From Lysobacterales bacterium (GTDB taxonomy: Bacteria > Pseudomonadota > Gammaproteobacteria > Xanthomonadales > Xanthomonadaceae), in NCBI GenBank assembly GCA_014946745.1, contig JADCRD010000001.1, positions 1,424,427 through 1,488,426 on the forward strand: a stretch of 64,000 nt of DNA. Reading direction: 5' to 3'. This document shows positions 18,462 through 30,300 of this stretch, one piece after another (the stretch's first letter is position 1; the number at the start of each line of letters is the position of its first letter). The translations under genes were made by a program, and so were the position numbers. The notes under the pieces are model-generated. The model saw only the letters and a list, made by a program, of their open reading frames with translations. It ran no database searches and was not told the origin of the DNA.

Positions 18462-19562
18462 TTAGCGCGCGTTGAACGCGAACGAAAAATCGACAGCGAC
18501 AGCCGAGCTGATCGAGACCAGATTGACGATCGCACGCAGTCGCTCCACGCCGTCGACCATTCCGAAGTCAGCGGCTTTGGCGATCACTGGCGCCATGCTC
18601 TGGACGAGCACACGCGAGTTCGTCAGACGCTGAATCGAAACGCGCGTGGTGAAGCTCTTCTCCACGCCGTGCAGGTTCACGCGGGCGGTGATGTCCGCCT
18701 GGGTCGATTGGCCGGCGCTCAGCGAGTTCAGCAGCGCCGTGGGAACGGCTACCTGGATGCGAGCGGTCGGGTGGGTGCCGGTTTCGAACAGCAGTTCACG
18801 CATACGCTGATCGCGCAGCATCACGCCGGAGTTGATGCTGTTCATGTCGATCGTCACCACGGCAACGCCGTCGTTGCCGATCGATCCGGTCAAGGTGTTG
18901 AACGTGTGCACTTCGACGTTGTGCAGGTTCTTCGTGGTGACGAAGTTCAGGAACGAAGCCGTGCTGTCGAGCAGCCAAGCCGCCTGTGCCGGGGCCGACG
19001 AGGACGAGGAACTCGAACTGCTGGAGCTGCTGGAGCTGCTGCTTGAGCTGGAGCTGCTGGAAACGCTGCTCGAGCTTGAGCTGCTGCTCGAGCTCGAACT
19101 GGACGAAGAGCTGCTGGAGCTTGAAGAGGAGCTGCTGCTCGAAGTCGCGTTGCCGCACACCCCGCCCGTGATCTGCGGGATCTCGGCCGCCGCGGGGCCC
19201 TTGCTGCCCTGCACGCCGAACTCGATGGACCGGTTGGGCTGAATCGTGCGGTTCCAGCTGAGGTTGGTCGCCGTGTAGGGGTTGGTTCCGCTGAACGTCG
19301 CGTTCCAGTTGCTGGTCATGCGATTGTCGCCGGCATAGCGCCAGCTCACCGTCCAACCGTCAATGGGAGTGGTCCGGGTATTGGTAATGCGGACGTTTGC
19401 GGTGAAGCCGTTGTTCCACTGCGCGGTGACGATGTATTCGCAGCGCGCCAATGCGTTGCCGGAACAGGCAACTCCCATCAGCGCGAGCAGCCAGGGTCGC
19501 AAGACCCTGGCGTATTTCCTTTGTCCCGCCATTGCCGAGGCAGTGGCTCCATACGTTTTCAT
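18462..19562 (-). CDS. Secreted CBM2-polySer-YceI protein (Cbp2E-like)
   Basis: This 366-residue exported protein has a signal peptide (hydrophobic LRPWLLALMGVACSGNALA, ending near residue 39), a CBM2 module (about 40-136; CEYIVTAQWNNGFTANVRI, DGWTVSWRY, GTNPYTATNLSWN), about 50 serines broken by one Val (138-189), and a YceI-like domain (about 195-366; LLDSTASFLNFVTTKNLHN). It lacks haem motifs. The pairing with the downstream gene mirrors Cbp2E and Cbp2D of Cellvibrio japonicus. The YceI domain may carry a quinone or lipid cofactor to a CBM-targeted site; this is inferred from fold relatives. The ATG at 19562 is preceded by AAGGAG at seven bases, a strong site. The next gene begins 18 bases after its stop. 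Confidence 0.87.
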   Translation of the reverse strand: MKTYGATASAMAGQRKYARVLRPWLLALMGVACSGNALARCEYIVTAQWNNGFTANVRITNTRTTPIDGWTVSWRYAGDNRMTSNWNATFSGTNPYTATNLSWNRTIQPNRSIEFGVQGSKGPAAAEIPQITGGVCGNATSSSSSSSSSSSSSSSSSSSSSSSSSSVSSSSSSSSSSSSSSSSSSSSSSAPAQAAWLLDSTASFLNFVTTKNLHNVEVHTFNTLTGSIGNDGVAVVTIDMNSINSGVMLRDQRMRELLFETGTHPTARIQVAVPTALLNSLSAGQSTQADITARVNLHGVEKSFTTRVSIQRLTNSRVLVQSMAPVIAKAADFGMVDGVERLRAIVNLVSISSAVAVDFSFAFNAR

Positions 19563-19680
19563 GTTGGGCTCCTTCTGAAGTTCAGAGTTTGCGGCCGGTT
19601 GGGTGCTGGTCTGACAGGGTGTTTCTTATTATTGGGCGAAGCCGGGAACGTCTTTCTTATCGCTATGGTTGCTGCGTGTC

Positions 19681-20301
19681 TCAGTGAATTCTTCTCAGTA
19701 CTGCGGCTCTCAACTGGGTGAATCCGGACGCCGATTGCGGCAGCCGCTGACTCGCCGGTTTGGCTCTGGCGAAGCCGTGGATGAATACCAGCCCCGCGAC
19801 GCAGGCCGGCATCAGCAGACTCAAATACAGATACATGACGCCATCGAATTGCACGGTGTGGTTCCACGGCCGAGCGACGCCGAGGTAGCAGGCGAACAGC
19901 CAGGAAACCGTGGACACGGCGCCGGTCGCTACGACCGCACTCTTTTCCAGAAAGGGCAGACCGACGACACCCGTCGCCGACACCACACGGGGAAAGCTGT
20001 AGGAGTGGAGAAGCGCGCCATTGGCAGTCAGCACGACCACCACGGCAATCTTGGCCCAAAGCTTCTGGTTGGCCAGATAGTTGGGGTCGTTCCAGGCCCC
20101 GACCGCGACCAGGATGATCCCCGACGCCCAGAGCGCGCCGAGAGCGCATTGGATGATCTGGGCGGCACGCTTCAGGTCCTTGACTGCGCCGATGTTGAGA
20201 CGGCGCCCGCCAAGCTTGGAGAGTTCCAGGTCCTGCATCAGGAGGACGCCGACCGCGATGCAGGCGGCGATGAGGTGGCTATAGACGATGAGTGTATGCA
20301 T
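19681..20301 (-). CDS. Five-helix membrane protein of unknown function, head of the CBM2/YceI operon
   Basis: This 206-residue protein begins MHTLIVYSHLIAACIAVGVL and has about five membrane helices, with His residues in or next to several of them (SHLIA, LLHSYSF, FIHGFA). The layout recalls small haem- or copper-linked membrane families such as DUF2214/CopD-like proteins, but I cannot confirm a match. It is encoded 118 bases upstream of, and in the same direction as, the CBM2-YceI gene, so a role in electron supply to those exported redox proteins is a reasonable guess. The frame is open to an ATG at 20418 (39 extra Pro/Asn-rich residues, no ribosome site); I prefer 20301. Confidence 0.65.
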   Translation of the reverse strand: MHTLIVYSHLIAACIAVGVLLMQDLELSKLGGRRLNIGAVKDLKRAAQIIQCALGALWASGIILVAVGAWNDPNYLANQKLWAKIAVVVVLTANGALLHSYSFPRVVSATGVVGLPFLEKSAVVATGAVSTVSWLFACYLGVARPWNHTVQFDGVMYLYLSLLMPACVAGLVFIHGFARAKPASQRLPQSASGFTQLRAAVLRRIH

Positions 20302-20979
20302 GGGTCCGTTCGCATCCTTCGGTCGCACGTCGGGGAAGGGCGTAGACTCGTTCGGGTTAGGATTCTTTGGGCCAGACAATCCCGTTGACGCGGGGGTGCC
20401 CGCGCGCTGGTTTTGCATTGGTCTTTTTTTGCTGCCTGTGCAGGCTGACGAGCGGCTTCCAGCCGAACCTGCATTCGCCCACGACTCCCCCGTAGTGGGC
20501 GTTAAGAACTGTTACACGGTTTGCAGACACTCGCAACGCGCGGATTTCTTTTTTGCTTCTCCGGTCACACTATGTCAGCGGTGTCATGCGATGCGGAGCA
20601 CGCTTGTTCAGGGTTCTGCCGAAGTGGTATGCAAGCGGTAAGCGCCCCAAACGGACACTGTGTCGCGGCGTCGTGTCGGCCCGCATCGACGCCGGCCAAG
20701 CACGCGTTCCAGCGCTGGGGTGAGGCCCGGCCAGGGGCGTCATCGGGCCCTCGAGCCTGAGCAGAGCCCCCGCGCTCATCCAGGGCACCGCTCATGAAGC
20801 CAATCGCGTGGCCCGGAGCGGACGAGCAGGTCTCCGGGGGAAAGTGGTCCATGTTCAAGCGGGTGCGAAGACGGGATCAGCGCCTTGCGTCACCCGCGGC
20901 CTCCAGGGCAAGGCCGAGCAAGAGTTCGGCTCGCGAGTCCGCATCGACACGCGGCGCGACGGACAAAGCATGCGCGCGC

Positions 20980-21008
20980 TTGTACGTTGGGTTCGCGTGG
21001 GGTATTGC
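20980..21008 (+). promoter_or_regulatory. Candidate sigma-70 promoter for the giant-protein operon
   Basis: TTGTAC (20980-20985), a 17-base spacer and TATTGC (21003-21008) fit a sigma-70 promoter with four and three consensus matches respectively. It would give a leader of about 340 bases that includes the two hairpins at 21252-21300. This is a pattern match only; no other evidence supports it. Confidence 0.3.
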
Positions 21009-21251
21009 AATTCGTGCGTGATAGGCAGCACACTTTTCAACAGCGAGATTATTCATCCGTGTTGCGACGCGGGCGCCTTATCGCGGCGCCTCGCTCGCCA
21101 TCGCGCTGTCATGAGCACCCTTCATCTTCGCGAGGGGCAGACGACATCGCCCACGGGGCGTTCACCCTCCTCGAATCTGGGGGGATCGGAACAGGCAGCG
21201 AAAACTCTCTGAGGGGGCTCGGCAGGTTTTCGCGCTTTGGGCGGCAAAGGG

Positions 21252-21300
21252 GGAGTGTCGTGAGGCGACGACTCCGGGGGATGGGCGTGCCGCGCCCATC
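21252..21300 (+). promoter_or_regulatory. Two tandem stem-loops in the leader of the giant-protein operon
   Basis: Stem 1 (21252-21275): GGAGT-GTCG pairs with CGAC-ACTCC with one bulged G, loop TGAGG. Stem 2 (21280-21300): GATGGGCG pairs perfectly with CGCCCATC over 8 bp around a five-base loop. They are four bases apart and end 54 bases before the GTG start at 21355. No T-run follows, so they look more like a structured leader than a plain terminator. No known riboswitch motif was recognised. Confidence 0.4.
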
Positions 21301-21354
21301 GGATGCATTCCGCGCGCCGAGCCTTTCGCCGGCGCACAACGCAGGATTTCGCCC

Positions 21355-24300
21355 GTGGCTCAGCCAGAGCGCTCCATCCTTTACGCTGCTCGTCGTTGGG
21401 CGGCTCTCGCCTTGCTGGCTTGGGCTGCGCCCGTGTGGGCCCAGGCCGACCTGGGAGACTCGGTCTTCAGCGGTCCGACCACCTACACCCCTGGCAACGC
21501 CGCCGCTTCCACCTACACACTGGTGGTGAACAACCGCGGCAATGCGGCCAACACGCCGACCATCACCACCAGCTTTCCGCCCGGGGTCACCCTCACCTGG
21601 ACCTGCAGCGCCGTTGGCGCGGGCAGCAGCTGTGCGAACTCCAGTGGCAACGGCAACCTCAACCGCAGCGCGGATGTCGTGGGCGCACGCGCCAGCAGCA
21701 CAGATGGCGAGCTGAGTTACACGATCACCGCCCGCTATGCCTCATCGATGACCGCGAGCCCGCTGGTGGTGCCGGCGGTAGTGACGCCCGGAGGTGGAAG
21801 CCCGCTGAACCTGTCGGCCAGCAGCACGCGCAACCTGCGTAGCGACCTGTCGGTAGTGAAGACGGCTTCGGCCACCACCTACAGCGCGCCGACCAGCCTG
21901 AGCTACACGGTAGTCGTCGCCAACACCGGCCCCAGCGATGTGACCGCTGCCACCTTGACCGATACCGCGCCTGCAGGCGCCAGCTTTGGCACGCGCAGCT
22001 GCACCGCGTCGGGCGGCGCGACCTGCCCCGCAGCCGGCAGCGGCAACCTCAACCTGGACCTCGATATTCCGGCCGGGGGCAGCCTCAGCTTCGGCATTCC
22101 CGCCAGCATCGCCGCCGGGATTCAGTCCGACCCGCTGACCAATACGGCGAGCATCGCCGCCCCCGCGGGCACTACGGATCCGACCCCAGGCAACAACAGC
22201 GGCGGCGCCAGTCTCGCCTTGGTGAAGGCCGATCTGGCCGTGGTGTTCGTGCCGGCGTCGCCGGTCGGCAACCCCAGCGCCACCTACACGCCGGGTAGCA
22301 CTGGCAACACCCTGGACATTCGCGTCACCAACAACGGCAATTTCGCGAGCACAGGGTCGCGGCTGAGCGTGACCCTGCCGCCGCAGGTCAATGCGGCGAC
22401 GCTGTCCTGCGTGGCGCTGGGCAGCTGCACGGCGGACTCCGGCACGGGTACGCTGGCCGTGGACCTGGGTAGCCTGGCCAGCGGCACCAGTCTCACTGCA
22501 CGGCTGAGCCTCGACTACCCCAGCGATGCAAGCGCCAGCAGCATCGACATCGCCGCAGCGATCGCTGGCAACCAGCCGGATCTGGTCACGGGCAACAACA
22601 GCAGCACCTGGCGCGCCAGCCTGCGTCGGCAGGTGCGGATCGGTCTCAGCAAGACCAGCTCGTCCGCCGCGCTCAATCCTGGCGGAGCGCTGACCTACGA
22701 CATCACCGTGACCAATCTTGGCCCGAGCGATGTGGGCAATGTCGAGGGCGACACCGGGATCCTGCTGAGCGACACCTTGTCAGGCCAGCTCGGCCGCAAC
22801 CTAGCCGCCGGCGCCTGCAGCAACAATGGCCAGACCACGCCCTGCTGGCGCTATTGTCCGGACGACGGCGGCAGCGTCTCCTCGCTGACGCCGGAGTCCT
22901 GCACGGTCGAGCTGATCGAGGGCGATGGTTCTTTCGCCGACCAGGGGTTCCTGCTGCGCGCCGGCAGCAGCAGCACGCTCAAGGTCTTCGCCACGGTCGG
23001 AGCCAACGCCAGAGGCAGTCTGCTCAACGATGCGCTGGCGCGGGTCCAGTCCGGGCTGGGGGTCAGCGACCAGAGCGAGGGCAACTGTGCGTTGAGCGGC
23101 TCGAACACGGTCTGCGCCCGCAGCACGGTGGACGTGCAGGCCAGCACCGACATCGAGGTGACGGTCAGCGATGGTGCGACGTCTGCCGTACCGGGTGTGG
23201 ATCACGCCTATACCGTTGTGGTGCGAAACAACGGCACCCTGACCGCGAACAACGTCAATCTGCAGACTGCGCTTCCCATCCTCGCAAACGATGGCGACGC
23301 GGGTTTTGTGGCGGGTAGCGCGCGCTGGCAGTGTCGCGCTTTCGACGGGGCGTGCTGCACGACCAACAGCAGCGTCTGCGGCACGACCGGGCCGACCCCA
23401 GCCATCAGCGCCGCCAGCATCAACGAGGGCGTCGATCTGCCGCCACAGTCGCGGGTCGAGTTCAGCCTGAGCGGACGCCTCGACCCCAGCGCGTTGGGCA
23501 CGCTCGCAGTCAGCGCCGAAGCGGCGACGCCAGCTGGCCTGATCGACAGCGTCCCGGCCAACAACCTGCGCAGCGATGCCGACACTGTGTTGGTGCCTAG
23601 CGCCGATCTCAGTGTCAGCAAGGTGCTGGACGGGGTCGAGCCGAGCAGTGGAGCTGCCAACGGCGCTCCGTTCACCCTCGACTACCGCATTCAGGTCAGC
23701 AATGCGGGGCCCAGCGTGGCGCGCGCCGCGACCTTGACGGATGACCTGGGGAGCCTGCTGCTGGACAGCAGCACCGGCGTCTGGAACTGCAGCGTGGTGG
23801 AAGCGGCCGGCCTGACCGGCTGCGTCGCGCCTGGTAGCGGCACGGGTCCGATAAGCCAAGGGCTTCGGCTGGATCCGGGCGGTGTGGTGCAGATCGATCT
23901 GAGTGTGAGAACCACGGCAATCGCCAGCGGCGAGGTGGTCAACACGGCGTCGGTCACGTCGGCGGCCGGCAGCGCCTCGGCCACTGCCGTGTCGGGCCTT
24001 ACCGGCGTCTCGGCGCTGTCGATCGCACTCACCGATGGTCGCAGCGAGGCTATTCCCGGTACGCCCACCAGCTATTCGATCCGGGTCCGCAACGATGGGC
24101 CTGACGACGCCTTCGGCGCAGGTGTGTCCGCGCTGTTCCCGTCCTCGCTGGAAAACGTGTCCTGGAGCTGTTCGGCGATCACCCCGATCCCGGGCGACCT
24201 GAGCTTCGGCAACTTCGGCGGGCTGCAGAACCAGAAAGCGGTCGCGTTGGCTATGAGCGAAAGCGGTGAGCAGGTCTACCTCGCGCTGCCGGAGTTGAAC

Positions 24301-27300
24301 GCGATCCAGGTGATCGCACGCAATGCCGTGCCCGGGCAGGGCTTTGGTGAGCTCAGCGTGCTCGAGACCGAAACCAATGGCGCCAACGACCCCGGCGACA
24401 GCGGCGCGGCGGTGGCTGGACTGCTCAATCCCATCGATCTCAGCCTCAGCCCCGACGGCTCGCTGCTGGTCGTGCTCACGCGGCCGGCCAGCGGGCCGAC
24501 TCTGCCGTCCCTGGTCAGCTTCACTCGGGTCAGCAATCCAGCCGATCCGGCCTTTGGTCGCCTGTCCTATGCCGGAACTCTCGCCACCGGCGTGCCAGCG
24601 CAGGCGCGGCGCATCGTGTCCAGCGCCACGCATGTCTACGTCAGCGGCAGCAGCCCGGCGGCGGTGAGCGTGTTCCGCCGTGATCCGGCCAGCGGCCTGC
24701 CGATTCACGAAATCCTGCACACCGGGGCCGTGCCGGCCGGTGCCTCGGCGCTGGCCCTCGATCGCAGTCGCTCGCGCCTGTTCGTGGCGGGCAGCGGCGG
24801 TGAGATCGTGCAGTACGCGCTCAACACGGATGCCGCCAGTGGCCCGCTGGGTCGCCTGAGCGCCCAGGGGCCGGCCTTCAGCACCGGTCTGGCCGGCATC
24901 GTCGATCTGGCGGTGGTGCCGGCCAATCAAACGCTGTACGCGGCCTCGGCGACCTCGGCACGGCTCGATCTTCTCGGCTACTCGGACGCAGGCTTGACGG
25001 CGTCGGCGAGCTACACCCGCAGCGCCATCGCTCCGCCGGGCTCGGCGGATGACCCGTTGGCGGGTGACGGTCGCCTCGCGATCGCACCGGACGGTGAACA
25101 TCTCTACCGCGTGTCCGCAAGCGCCAGCAGTCTGGTGGGCTTCCGCCGCGACACCCTGAGCGGCAGGCTCAGCGAGGGGCGCGTGCTCTACAACACGCCG
25201 TCCACGCCGGGGCTGACTGCAGCGCGTGCCGTGGCGGTCAGCGGCGACGGCCGTCACGTGCTGGTCGCCAATGCTTTCGGCAACAGCCGACCGCTTCATG
25301 CGTATGCGCGGCGCGCGCCGGATCCGCTGTTCGCCTTCCTGGAACAGGACCGTGACGGCGTCGCCGGCGCGGCTGGCCTGCTGTCGCCGGCCGACCTCGC
25401 CGTCAGCCCCGACGGTCGCCATCTGTACGCGGTCAGCCTGCAGGATGGCGCGCTCAGCGTGTTCGAGCGCTTCAGCCGTCGCGGCGTCGACGGCGCCACC
25501 CAGGGCGATCATCTGGAGTTTCGTGCGCGCTACGTCGACGGTGCGAACGGGGGTGTGGGTGGCCTTGACCGCGCCAGCCGCGTCCTGGTCAGCCCGGATG
25601 GACGCAACGTCTTCGTCACCAGCGAGGATCGCAACACCCTGACCGTGTTCGAGCGCAACGTCAGTGAGGCGCCCGCCAGTGGCTTCGGCCAGCTCACGTA
25701 CGTCACCCGCTTCAGCGATGGGGTCGGCGGTGTCGATGGTCTGCTGGGTGCCCAGGGCATGGCGATGGACCCCGACGGCCGGCATTTATACGTGTCCGGA
25801 AGCTTCGAGGCGGCGATCGCGATCTTCGCGCGCGACCCGACCACCCGAGCGCTGACCTACCAGGGCCAGGTGCGCAACGGCAGCGCTGGCGTCAGCGGGC
25901 TATCGGGCATCCGCGATCTGCTGGTCAGCCGCGATGGCCGTCAGCTGCTCGGCGTGGGCTCGATCTCCAACGCCGTGGTCGTGTTCAACCGCGACCGTTC
26001 GCTGGTGCCCGGCCAAGGCGGCCGCCTGAGCTTCGTGCAGGCGTTGGAGCTTGAGACCGGCGCGCGCCTGATGTCGCTGGCGATGCCGCAGGGGTCGCTG
26101 CCGACCGACGGCGAGCACGTCTACGTGGTGGGCCAGACCAGCTCGCGCCTGTTCGTACTGCGCCGGAACACCGATGTCACCAGCCCCGGCTTCGGCCGCC
26201 TGACGCGGGCCTTCGAGTACAGCCGGAACCAGCCGGGCCTGTCGAGGATGAACGGCCCGCGCGATGTGCAGGTCAGCGCCGACGGGCGGCGCGTTTATGT
26301 CGCAGCCCAGTTCGGCCACAGCGTGCTGGTCTTCGATCGCGACCTCAATCGCAGCGGCGCCGGCTACGGCGGGCTGAGCCGACTTGAGACGCGCAGCGAC
26401 GGGCTGGAGGGTGTCGATGGGCTCAACGACGTCTACGCGGTCGCACTGAGTCCGGACTCCCGCAACGTGTACGCCGCCGGCTTCGGTGATCGCGCGATCG
26501 CTTCGTTTGCGGTGGGCTCAGGCTCCAGCTGCAGCGCGGGCGGCAGCGGCGATATCGATGATCGCGTCAACCTCGGCGTGGGCGGCACCCTCGAGTACAC
26601 CGTTCAAGCCAGGATCCGCGCCGGCGCGACCGGCACGCTCGATACCACCGCGGCCGTTGAAGCGCCGGCGCGCTTCAATGATCCGAACGCGCTCGACAAC
26701 GTCGCCGAAGACGCCACCGCACTCACCCCGCGCGGCGATCTCGCAGTCAGCAAGACCAATGACCGCGTCTCGGTGGTCGGCGGCGAAACCGTCCGCTACG
26801 AGGTGGTGGTGCGCAACGCCGGCCCCAGCCATCTGCGGCACACGCCCTCATCGGTGGTGCAGATCAACGATCGGCTCAGCGCGCTTCCGGGCTTCCAGCC
26901 GGGCTCGGTCAGCTGGACCTGCACCGCCGCCGGCTCTGGCGCGCTCGATTTCACCGCGGCCTACGCCAACAACGCTGCCGGCGAGCCTGGCCTGGGCGGC
27001 GTTGCCGGCCTGGCCCTGGTGCCCGACAGCGACGGTGCAGGCCCGCTGCCGGCCTATCTGGCGGCAGTGAGCGTGCTCGACAGCCGCTTGCTGCTGTTCC
27101 GCCGCGATGCGATCGACGGCCGCCTCCAGCTCGCGACCAGCGTGGCCCAGGGCCAGAACTTGGGCGGCAGCCCGGTCAGCGCACTGCTGGGAGCGCGCTC
27201 GCTGGCGGTAAGCGCCGACAGCCGCTTCCTGTACGTGGCAAGCCGCGAATCCGACAGCCTGAGTGTCTTCGAGCTCAGCCACAGCGGCAGCGCGCCGGTG

Positions 27301-30300
27301 CTGGCTCTGCGGCAGACGCTGCAGGGCGTGGTCGGGCTGGATCAGGCGCTGCATGTGGTGCTCAGCGCCGACGGTGCGCACCTCTATGTGGCCGGCGCCA
27401 ACGATGCCGCCGTCGCCGTGTTCAGCCGGAACGCGGCGAGCGGTCAGCTGAGCTACGTCGAAAGCGAACGCGAAGGGGTCGACGACGCTGGCGATGCTGG
27501 CGCTGCGGTGTCGGGGCTGATCGATGTCGAGTTCCTTGTCGTGAGCCCGGACGGCAGGCACCTGTACGCGCTCTCCGGTGCCTCCGGCAGCGTGGCCTTG
27601 TTTGACCGCGACAGCAGCAGCGGACGCCTCAGCTTCCGCGGCGTGCGGGGTGCAGCCCAGTTCGGTCTTCCCACCGACGGTGCGTCCGGTGCTGCCTTCG
27701 ATCCTGAGGGCCGGCACCTGTATCTGGCTGCGACGGGTGCCAACCGACTGCTGGTGCTGAACCGCGACACGGATGCGCAGAGCGGCGGCTTCGGTCAGCT
27801 CACTCTCGGCTCCAGCCTGCAGCAGGGCGTGGCGGAGGTGCAGGGCCTGCAGGGCCCGCGGCGGGTCGCGCTCAGCAGCGACGGCCTGCATGTGTACGTC
27901 ACCGCCCAGGCCGGCGGCAGCGTGGCCTGGTTCGTTCGCGATTCGAGCAATGGAGCGCTGCGCTTTCTCGGCCTGCGTGCATCCGGTTCGGGCGGTGTGG
28001 AAGGCCTCGAGGGCGCGACCGGGCTGGTCGTCGACAGCGCGCGCAACCACGTCTACGTTGCCGGCAGCCTCGCGCCCGGCGCCGATGGCGCGCTTGCAGG
28101 CGGCCTGGCGGCGTTCCGCCGCGAAGCCGACAGCGCGTGCCCGGCCAGCGGCACCGGTGATCTGGTGGACGTGCCGATCAGCGTGGCCTCCGGCGGCAGC
28201 GTGAGCTTCCAGATCGAAGCTCGCGTAAGCAGCGGCATCGCCGTGGGCAGCAGTCTGACCAATACGGTCACGCTGACTGCGCCGCAGGACACCACGCCGG
28301 AAAACAACTCAGCCGCCGACACCGACGTGGTGGCCTTGGTGGCTGATCTCGCGATCCGCAAGGACGACGGCCTCGCCGAATTCGACGGCTTGGCCGGCGC
28401 GGTCGCGGTGACAGGCGACGCCCGCCGCCTGTTCGTCGCCGGGCCCGCCGACAACGCGATCGGCGTGTTCCGTCGCATCGAGGCGCCCGGCCAGGCGCAG
28501 AACGGCGAGCTGCGCTTCGTCAGCGTCCTGCGCAGCGGCGTGGGCGCGGTGACTGGCCTTGGCGGTGTGTCCGGCGTGCTGGCGAGCCCGGACGGGGCCC
28601 ACGTCTACGCGGTCAGCCCGATCGAGAACACCGTCGTGGTGTTCCGGCGCCGCCCGGCGCCGGTCGAGCTGGAGTTTGTCGAGGTCGAACAGAACGGCGT
28701 GTTCGGCGTCAGCGGTCTCGCGGGTGCGAGTGCACTGGCGCTGAGCGCCGACGGCCGACACCTCTATGTCGCCGGCAGCTTTGCGAATGCCATCGCGGTG
28801 TTCGCGCGCTCGGTCGACAGCGGTTCCGCCGATTACGGGCGCCTGAGCTATCAGGGTCTGCTGCAGAACGGCGTCGGCGGTGTTGACGGCATCGCCGGCA
28901 TCAATGCGCTGGCGGTATCGCCTGACGGCAGGCACGTGTACGCCCTCGGCGCCGCCAGCAGCACGCTGGCGGTGTTCGCGCGCAATCCCAACGCCGGCAG
29001 CGCCGGCTTCGGCCAGCTCAGCTACCTGCGACGCTACGTCAACGGTCAGGACGGCATCGGTGGCCTGGGCGGCATGGTCGGCCTCGCCATCAGCGCCGAT
29101 GGCGCGCGGGTGTTTGCCGCCGGCGGGCTGAGCGGTGGTCTGGTGAGCTTCAATCGCAGCAGCGCCGACGGCGCGCTGAGCGTGGCCGGCATCGCCCGCG
29201 AAGGCATCGAAGGCGCGCAGGGCCTGATCGGCGCCCGTGGCATCCGTCTCAGCGGCGATGGACAGCACCTCTACGTCGCCAGCGGCAGCGGCGGCGGCAG
29301 CCTGGCGCACTACCGCATCAGCGGAACTGCAGCGCCGGTTTTCGCCGGCATCGTCCGCGCCGGCGACGCCGCCCCGCCGAGCGGTGGCCAAGTGCTGGGC
29401 CTCGACGGCGCCGCCGATCTGCACATTTCCGCCGACGGCACCCACGTCTATGCGGTGGGCTCGCTGGACAGCGCCATCAGCAGCTTCAACCGCAGCCTCA
29501 ATGCCGATCCCGCGCTGTCGACCGGTGCCCTCGACTACCGCGAGAGCCTGTTCGACGGCCTCGGTGGCGTGGCGCCAGGCGAGTCCGTGAGCTATGTCAT
29601 CCAGGTCGACAACCTGGGGCCGAGCGCGGTCAGCCAGGCGCGTGTGGTCGACACCTTCCCGCCCGAGTTCAGCGCCGTCACCTGGAGCTGCAGCTCCAGC
29701 GGAGGCGCCACCTGTCCGCTCGGCGGCAACGGCAACATTGATGTCATCACCCAGCTTCCGGTCGGTGGCCAGGTGGTGTTCACCGCCACCGGCGTGGTTG
29801 GCCAAAGCGCCACCGGACGCCTGGTCAACACGGCGAGCGTGTCAGCCGCGGGGGCGGTGGATCCCAACGAGCTGAACAACCGCTCGACCGATGACAACAC
29901 GGTGCTGTCGCCGGCCTCGGATCTCGTTGTCACGGTGGATGACGACAGTGCCACCGCCCTGCCTGGGGGACGCGTCGACTATCGGGTCGATATCCGCAAC
30001 CTGGGCCCGTCCTATGGCGTCGGCATTGGTGTCTCCGACACCGCGCCCGCCGCGCTGTACGCGCGCGCCTGGACCTGCGAAGCCTTCCCCAAGGCCGGTG
30101 CGCTGGATCTGCGGCAAAGCTTCGCCGGCAACCTGGACAGCTATACGGCCATCGTGCCCGCCGGCTTCGGCCGACAGGCCTACGTCAGCGGCAGCCTGGG
30201 CGGCGTCGGTGCGGTGGCTCTGCTCAGTCGGGACCCGCTGACCGGCAGCTTGTCCCTGCCGGTGCTGCCGAACGGTGTCGAGGCGGTACAGGTGAACGAA

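Larger units (their letters stand above)
20302..21354. other. 1.05-kb gene-free divergent control region
   Basis: No convincing coding sequence is present on either strand; short frames here are Arg/Ser-rich and have no ribosome sites. It separates the minus-strand CBM2/YceI operon from the plus-strand giant-protein operon and should hold both promoters. A markedly AT-richer patch at about 20500-20570 is a likely promoter region for the minus side. A small hairpin (CGCGGG-GGTG-CCCGCG) lies at 20389-20404. The plus-side features are listed separately. Confidence 0.6.

Noticed and set aside
20565-20858. A 97-codon minus-strand frame in the divergent control region
   Set aside because: No ribosome site, no recognisable motif, and several other short frames overlap it equally well.
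22801-25785. A 994-codon minus-strand frame opposite the first third of the giant gene
   Set aside because: Composition (Arg/Ala/His/Gln-rich) and lack of any motif mark it as antisense to real coding.
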